Shown here: positions 39,072 through 43,471 of the stretch, in pieces
Layout: every line of letters starts with the position of its first letter
Position numbering within the stretch: position 1 is the first letter of the stretch
Virus record (IMG/VR): IMGVR_UViG_3300031669_000069
Span: 1 to 43,471 of that record
Reading direction: 5' to 3' (one strand)
Source: a virus
DNA: 43,471 nucleotides
The notes under the pieces: model-generated
The model's input: the letters and a program-made list of their open reading frames with translations, nothing else
What the model was told of the DNA's origin: nothing
The model's database searches: none
Translations under genes and position numbers: made by a program

Positions 39072-39773
39072 TTATTGCTTAGCAGCAGCTTGTTGTGCTT
39101 CGCGCTCTGCCATTTCCTTTTGGATACCCAGCCATTGTTGATACTGAGTACGGGCCGTATAGTATGCGATGCCTTGGGCAACACATTCTGCCAATACTGC
39201 GCCGCGTTTCACATTGGGGTTCGCATCTTTCATGTCGCTGGCGATGCCCCAAACGCGCTTGCAAGGATGGTCGATTTCCGATTTGTGAAGGATAGGGCCA
39301 TTTACTTTCTTCGGTGCCGGCTTGGCTGGCTTTTCGGTTGCGGCTGGCAGGTCTGGGCCAAATTCCCCATCGCAGGCCATGCACCAGAATTCCTTCTCTT
39401 GGGTTTGAACAACGTGCTTACCGTTAACTTCATCCTCGTGGATGCCTACCCCATTGTCGAGGTGGATACCGCAGTGGGGGCAACGATACAGGCCATGTGA
39501 TTCGAAAGCATAAGGCTTCGAACCGGCTTCATCTTCGGCGCGTTGCTCGGCGGCAAGTGCTTCTGCATCTGGGAGGGCAGCTTCCGGAACCACAATTTCA
39601 AATTCGACTTCCGATTTGTTTTTGACGCTGCCTACAAGTTTGTCTGCGGCTTTTGCATCGCGAGCGGCTTGGCGAGATTTGTAGGCGCCGACCAAGTAAT
39701 CTTCGTTGATAATTACCCATGTTGCTGATTGCAGGGCGATGGAAGCGGCTGGTGTGATTTTGATTGCATTCAT
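39072..39773 (-). CDS. Small-domain paralogue C with zinc ribbon
   Basis: A 233-residue protein, first gene of its operon. The middle has a four-Cys zinc ribbon: YRCPHCGIHLDNG and EFWCMACDGEFG (about 97-137). Residues about 170-222 are the shared domain (KRVWGIASDM...KRGAVLAECVAQGIAYYTARTQYQQWLG). N-terminal 60 residues include ATWVIINEDYLVGAYKSRQAARDAK. The leader ACCACTTAGGAGAA is that of the early gene set and the promoter at 39841-39868 is directly upstream. Confidence 0.82.
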   Translation of the reverse strand: MNAIKITPAASIALQSATWVIINEDYLVGAYKSRQAARDAKAADKLVGSVKNKSEVEFEIVVPEAALPDAEALAAEQRAEDEAGSKPYAFESHGLYRCPHCGIHLDNGVGIHEDEVNGKHVVQTQEKEFWCMACDGEFGPDLPAATEKPAKPAPKKVNGPILHKSEIDHPCKRVWGIASDMKDANPNVKRGAVLAECVAQGIAYYTARTQYQQWLGIQKEMAEREAQQAAAKQ

Positions 39774-39840
39774 TTTAATTCTCCTAAGTGGTTGTTGGTT
39801 GTTTATGAACCGGTGGTTAGTTCCCCCTGTTCATGTGCCC

Positions 39841-39868
39841 ATTATATAGAACCAAATCATTGTGGCAC
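39841..39868 (-). promoter_or_regulatory. Sigma70-like early promoter
   Basis: Minus-strand GTGCCA, 16 bp, TATAAT, 68 nt before the start at 39773; drives the three paralogues. Confidence 0.72.
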
Positions 39869-39922
39869 GCTTTTTCGCAACTTTTTTTCAGGAGATTGAT
39901 GCTAATTCTATAAGTGATTGAT

Positions 39923-40138
39923 TTAGAACGGGATATCACCTTCCCATTCCTTCCCACAACTGAAAAGAATTACGTTTATCGGGGGCACCACCCCGAATTT
40001 AGTGCATTTAAACGCATCAGGTTCCTTTGTATATATGTTGTTATTAGCATATAAACAGTTGGCACAACTCCGCATCCTCTGCGCTCCGATTAGAAACTCT
40101 ACCACCGTCTTAACCGCTTCATGCTTTTCGGCAATCAT
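39923..40138 (-). CDS. Small Cys-containing protein
   Basis: A 71-residue protein with C-x2-C (SCANCLYANN) and two more Cys (FKCTKFG, LFSCGKEW), perhaps a small zinc finger. Its ATG overlaps the helicase stop as ATGA. Function unknown; by coupling it may work with the helicase. Confidence 0.7.
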   Translation of the reverse strand: MIAEKHEAVKTVVEFLIGAQRMRSCANCLYANNNIYTKEPDAFKCTKFGVVPPINVILFSCGKEWEGDIPF

Positions 40139-41811
40139 TTTTTCTCCTTAACAAAACCAGTTGTCCCAGTGTAACTGTACGCAAGTATTTCATCATATTT
40201 TGGTTTGAGCCAAACCCGAATGTGTGTTGGGATACGCAATGAATCTACATCCAATAATGCAGCCGCTGTGCTGACCGGTGGTTCTGCATCAGCACGTTCG
40301 CGCCACCAGTCCCTAGCCTTCTTACCTGCGAACCCTTCGTGCTCCAAACAAACATATTCTTTGAATAGCCGGAGTCCACAAAAATAACTTACTTTGATGG
40401 AATCAGGCCGGTCCTGTTTTTGATGTAAAGCGTAGGTTACTCGCTCAACCGGAAACACCTCCGTCACCGGCGCATTGGCTGCAATCAATTCCGCCGTGCT
40501 GGCATAGTATCCAATCTTAACCTCTTTCGGGAACTCTGCCCCACAGTGAACACAGAACCTGACGCTCGCATGATTATAGGTATTACACATTGGGCAAACT
40601 TTTACCGGAGCAGTACCACCACCGCCCTTCCCCCTTCGTTTCGGAAGCATGGGGTCATTGACTGGGCCAAGCCTTTTTGTGTTGCCGGCAAAGTCCATTA
40701 CCAAACAATTTTGTTTGCCGCTGTTGGCAATGGCTGCGAGCCTACCTTCAACTGCCCCAAGGTCATATCCTGGTGCATAATCCGGACGGGTGCCGCGCCC
40801 TAGCATTTGCACCCACAACGATGGAGATTGGGTGGGACGAAGCATACCAATCAAATCGATGGGAGGATGGTCGTACCCTGTGGTCAAAATCCCATTGTTC
40901 ACTATGGCTTGATATTTGCCAGCTTTGTGCGCGGCTATATTGGCATCTCGAGTCTTGGTATCCATTTTCGAATGGACGCAAGTTGCAGATACTCCCAAGC
41001 TATCGAGCATGGCTGCTACATGGACCGCGTGCTCTATTCCAGAAGCGAAGATGAGCCAACATTTTCGGTCGTGCCCGTATTCAAGCATTTCCTGCATCGC
41101 GCCGTAGGTTACTTCGTTCTTGTCAACCGCCTCCTGCAATTCGTTTTGTTTATATTCCCCACCGTGCATATGAACACTGGAGATGTCCAACTCAAAGTTC
41201 GTTCGCTTTGGGACAAGGGGAACCAGATATCCTTGTTCAATGAACCAATTGAATCCTACCAAAGTGGTCATATCAAAACAAGTATCTGTAAACAACCCAC
41301 CTTCATCTGTGAGCATCCCATGCCCTAAGCGATACGGGGTAGCGGTAAATCCAATTACCTTGAGCAGGGGATTCAAGACCTTTAACCCTGCAATAATTTG
41401 CTGATACATAGTGGCATCATTCGGAGATAACAAGTGGCACTCGTCTATGAGTAACAAATGTATCTGTCCGAATAATTCCGGAGTCGCTCTTGCCACAGTA
41501 CCCACCCCGCCAAAGGTAATAGGATAGTGGAAATCCTTGCGCTTTAACCCCGCGGAATAGACCCCTGCCGGCGCTGTTGGCCATACCCGTAACAACTTGT
41601 CCAGGTTCTGTTCGATAAGCTCTTTAACATGGGTTAATTTCATCACCCGAGTCGAAGGATAGTATTCCAATGCCCGTCGAATGAATTCGGCTATAACAAT
41701 GGATTTACCCGTCCCAGTGGGCAGAGCGACAATAGGATTACCTTGCCCACCGTTTGCGAAGTATTCGAAGATGCCAGTTACGGCCGCATCTTGGTAGTCA
41801 CGAGGTTTCAT
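40135..41811 (-). CDS. SF2 DEAD/DEAH-type helicase with C-terminal zinc finger
   Basis: A 558-residue helicase beginning MKPRDYQDAAV (Q-motif-like). Motif I PTGTGKS (31-37), II DECH (123-126), III GFTATP (154-159), and VI QMLGRGTRP are present, so ATPase and helicase functions are expected. After the core follow CPMCNTYNHASVRFCVHCG, a four-Cys zinc ribbon, and a C-terminal domain with W-rich segments. Start at 41811 overlaps the nuclease stop (ATGA); an in-frame ATG at 41847 is possible but has no ribosome site. Likely for replication or recombination. Confidence 0.92.
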   Translation of the reverse strand: MKPRDYQDAAVTGIFEYFANGGQGNPIVALPTGTGKSIVIAEFIRRALEYYPSTRVMKLTHVKELIEQNLDKLLRVWPTAPAGVYSAGLKRKDFHYPITFGGVGTVARATPELFGQIHLLLIDECHLLSPNDATMYQQIIAGLKVLNPLLKVIGFTATPYRLGHGMLTDEGGLFTDTCFDMTTLVGFNWFIEQGYLVPLVPKRTNFELDISSVHMHGGEYKQNELQEAVDKNEVTYGAMQEMLEYGHDRKCWLIFASGIEHAVHVAAMLDSLGVSATCVHSKMDTKTRDANIAAHKAGKYQAIVNNGILTTGYDHPPIDLIGMLRPTQSPSLWVQMLGRGTRPDYAPGYDLGAVEGRLAAIANSGKQNCLVMDFAGNTKRLGPVNDPMLPKRRGKGGGGTAPVKVCPMCNTYNHASVRFCVHCGAEFPKEVKIGYYASTAELIAANAPVTEVFPVERVTYALHQKQDRPDSIKVSYFCGLRLFKEYVCLEHEGFAGKKARDWWRERADAEPPVSTAAALLDVDSLRIPTHIRVWLKPKYDEILAYSYTGTTGFVKEKK

Positions 41812-42716
41812 GCTTTTATGATAGCGTTCATTTCGTAGAATTTGCACCCTGCTAGTTGTTCAGCTTGGGTGAGTTCGGACAGCTTACTGATGTGCTTGCA
41901 AAACCATTTCCCATCATCCCCGATTCTCGAATTGACACAAGTCCTGCAGTTATGTTCTGGGAGCTGCTTTAAATGGCACAGTTGTTGATGGTCGCAGAAT
42001 TTGCACTTATAGAAACCCGGAGTATTGCTGATGCGGGGCGGTGGTTCATGTGAGTCTATAATCATAGCAGACCGGTCAAGATACCGTTGGTATTGGGTTG
42101 GGTCAAACTCAATTATCTCCATGTGAAGGGCATCAGTGTTTTTATTGACCGCACAATATAATCCCCACTTGAGGTCATTCTTACCCATATATATTTGCAT
42201 CTGGATAAAGTGTTCCCACTTAGCTGCCAATACCCCTTCTGCAACCAATTTCAAGAAAGACTTTTCTCCGTGCGTTTTGAATTCACCTAGTGCCGGAAGA
42301 TTGTCTGGGATGTCGGGGATGCCGGCAGCAACCGCATCCATACTGCCTCCGAAGTGCCCACGGTGGCCAGTTATGCGGAATTGTTTTCCATTGGCATCTA
42401 CTTGCCAGACTTGGCACCCTATCATCAACAATAAGGCAACCATCCGCGGTTCCTCGAGGTGGCCCCGATTAAATAAACGAAGCATACGCCCATCGAAAGT
42501 TTTCTTGGTACACCAACGAAAGCTGTACCAAAGCTCACGAGCACATTCCCTGCCAATCAACGATGCGCCAAGGTGGGCACGGAACGACTCTTCCTTTGTG
42601 GAATAGGCATCTCCAGCAAGTGGCATTAATTGCCCAAGCAGTCCGCGATACTTTGCGCCTTGGTCTTTTTGGAATGCGGCTTCAATTGCAGCGAGGGTTT
42701 TGACCGCGATTTTCAT
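41808..42716 (-). CDS. PD-(D/E)XK nuclease (Cas4/RecB-like) with Cys cluster
   Basis: A 302-residue nuclease. IGRECARELWYSFRW opens the RecB-like fold; GGSMDAVAAG gives Asp127 and LGEFKTHGEKSF gives Glu145-x-Lys147, the catalytic triad. The C-terminus has CKFCDHQQLCHLK, HNCRTCVNSR and FCKH with at least seven Cys, suited to an Fe-S cluster or zinc. Expected to be the recombination or end-processing exonuclease that works with the helicase and the DUF669 protein. Confidence 0.88.
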   Translation of the reverse strand: MKIAVKTLAAIEAAFQKDQGAKYRGLLGQLMPLAGDAYSTKEESFRAHLGASLIGRECARELWYSFRWCTKKTFDGRMLRLFNRGHLEEPRMVALLLMIGCQVWQVDANGKQFRITGHRGHFGGSMDAVAAGIPDIPDNLPALGEFKTHGEKSFLKLVAEGVLAAKWEHFIQMQIYMGKNDLKWGLYCAVNKNTDALHMEIIEFDPTQYQRYLDRSAMIIDSHEPPPRISNTPGFYKCKFCDHQQLCHLKQLPEHNCRTCVNSRIGDDGKWFCKHISKLSELTQAEQLAGCKFYEMNAIIKA

Positions 42717-42834
42717 TATGATGTGCCGGTTGTAAGTTTGGAGAGCTCCGTCAGTGTTAAACCACCGGACGATGATGGGACTGTGCCCGAGCTCACCAAA
42801 CCCCCCTCTCGCGAAGGGAGCCGGTATTACTCTA
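42717..42834 (-). other. Spacer with weak hairpin
   Basis: A 118-bp gap without a gene. On the minus strand CCCT-tcgcgag-AGGG (about 42803-42819) is a weak hairpin ahead of GGGTTTGG; it may attenuate transcription. The nuclease start has no obvious ribosome site. Confidence 0.3.
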
Positions 42835-43471
42835 CTACTTAACGAGAACGAGCCACGGTGGAGTAGCTGCCCGTGTTGCGGGTGCTGCCGCCGCTACTAG
42901 CGCCGGTGCTGAGGCAGGTGCCGGAAATGCCGGTGCAGGAAAGGCCGGCGCTGCGGCTGCGACTGGTGCTGCGGCTGCGACTGGTGCTGCCGGTGCCGGA
43001 AATGCTGGTGCTGCCGCTGCAGGTGGTGGAGGAGCCGATGCGGTAGCCCCGCCTGCCCCTTCGACTTCCTTGTAATCCTTGACCTCGTTGCTGGGGCCAT
43101 GATCCTTGCCATCCGAAGCATCTTTCGCAGCAACCGCAGGGCGTACCGCAACCTTCAGCATCAAAGGACGGTTGTGGAACTGCGAGCTGTCTGCCACCTG
43201 GATGACATTGACCGCATGGCAAATTCCCGACAGCTTGCGATACGCGATTTCAACAGCCGCAGGATTCTTGTTGCCCAGATTCAGGTTGTCATAGATCTTG
43301 CGGCCATTATACTCGCCGCCCATAACAGTGAATTCGCATTCGAGATATGAGCCATCGTTTGCCTTGGTCGGTTTGGATTCAGAAGCCGACATGATGACCG
43401 GATACCATCCGGCCGGAAGCGGTTCGTTGTCGCCAATCGGTTTGACATTGGTTGAGTCAAAGTTCAATATT
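42835..43471 (-). CDS. DUF669 family single-strand DNA-binding/recombination protein, 5' partial
   Basis: The frame runs off the window end, so the first residues are missing; TTG at 43467 is unlikely to be the real start. NFDSTNVKPIGDNEPLPAGWYPVIM, ESKPTKANDGSYLECEF, GRKIYDNLNLGNKNPAAVEIAYRKLSGICHAV are DUF669 hallmarks. This family is linked to phage replication and recombination modules and resembles ssDNA-binding proteins. The last 75 residues are a Pro/Ala low-complexity tail, with an exact 18-nt DNA repeat (42950-42967 and 42968-42985) coding PVAAAA twice. It ends with a short ATPPWLVLVK tip, like the C-terminal tips of SSBs. Confidence 0.88.
   Translation of the reverse strand, partial: ILNFDSTNVKPIGDNEPLPAGWYPVIMSASESKPTKANDGSYLECEFTVMGGEYNGRKIYDNLNLGNKNPAAVEIAYRKLSGICHAVNVIQVADSSQFHNRPLMLKVAVRPAVAAKDASDGKDHGPSNEVKDYKEVEGAGGATASAPPPPAAAAPAFPAPAAPVAAAAPVAAAAPAFPAPAFPAPASAPALVAAAAPATRAATPPWLVLVK
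42950..42985. repeat. Two tandem 18-nt repeats in the DUF669 tail
   Basis: GCTGCGGCTGCGACTGGT occurs twice in a row, in frame. Repeat-length variation would change the tail of the ssDNA-binding candidate without a frameshift. Confidence 0.7.

Noticed and set aside
1-43471. CRISPR array, insertion sequence, integrase or att site
   Set aside because: No regularly spaced repeats, no transposase or recombinase motif, and no tRNA-flanked duplication were seen.

Overview
The window is a large part of a tailed bacteriophage genome with a contractile tail (myovirus type). The order of its virion genes (terminase, portal, MuF, DUF2213 protease/scaffold, DUF2184 capsid, DUF4054 connector, DUF3383 sheath, DUF3277 tube, chaperones, tape measure, minimal baseplate) resembles the small contractile machines typified by cyanophage Pam3. 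Signal peptides, a lipobox, strong Shine-Dalgarno sites and sigma70-like promoters point to a Gram-negative bacterial host; nothing in the sequence fixes the host further. No integrase, repressor, tRNA or CRISPR array was seen, so a lytic lifestyle is likely but not proven.

Layout. 1-2530 (+): a small unknown gene and the two terminase subunits. 2575-3658 (-): an inserted cassette of five small unknown genes with its own promoters. 3852-12394 (+): portal fused to a Nudix domain, MuF, two proteins with signal peptides, an HNH-like protein, protease with a nested scaffold start, cement protein and major capsid protein, closed by a terminator. 12455-25401 (+): connectors, sheath, tube, a tail chaperone pair with a strong -1 frameshift signal, a short tape measure, hub, spike, wedge, gpJ and fibre genes. 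25411-28473 (+): fibre assembly, then lysis (coiled-coil membrane protein, GH108 endolysin, membrane/lipoprotein ORF, class 3 lipase). 28597-29711 (-): exported transglycosylase, a micro membrane protein and two unknown genes. 29745-37256 (-): one operon with family B DNA polymerase, sliding clamp, HD hydrolase, DpdA-like transglycosylase, a phosphoribosyltransferase-FolE fusion, QueD, QueC and QueE. 37335-37801 (-): about 0.45 kb of non-coding, highly structured sequence between two intrinsic terminators. 37859-39773 (-): three proteins sharing one small domain. 39923-43471 (-): small protein, SF2 helicase, PD-(D/E)XK nuclease and a DUF669 protein cut by the window end.

How it works together. 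FolE, QueD, QueE and QueC build preQ0 from GTP, and the DpdA-like enzyme is the expected enzyme for exchanging guanine for it in phage DNA, giving resistance to host restriction. The polymerase, clamp, helicase and nuclease replicate and recombine that DNA. Early minus-strand genes use promoters with a constant 16-bp spacer (TTGCCA-like / TATAAT) and many share an ACCACTAAGGAGA-like leader. The most promising undescribed elements are the structured non-coding locus near 37.4-37.8 kb, the portal-Nudix fusion, the PRTase-FolE fusion, the QueC homologue without zinc cysteines, and the 14-bp stem that follows a T7 slippery site in the tail chaperone gene.
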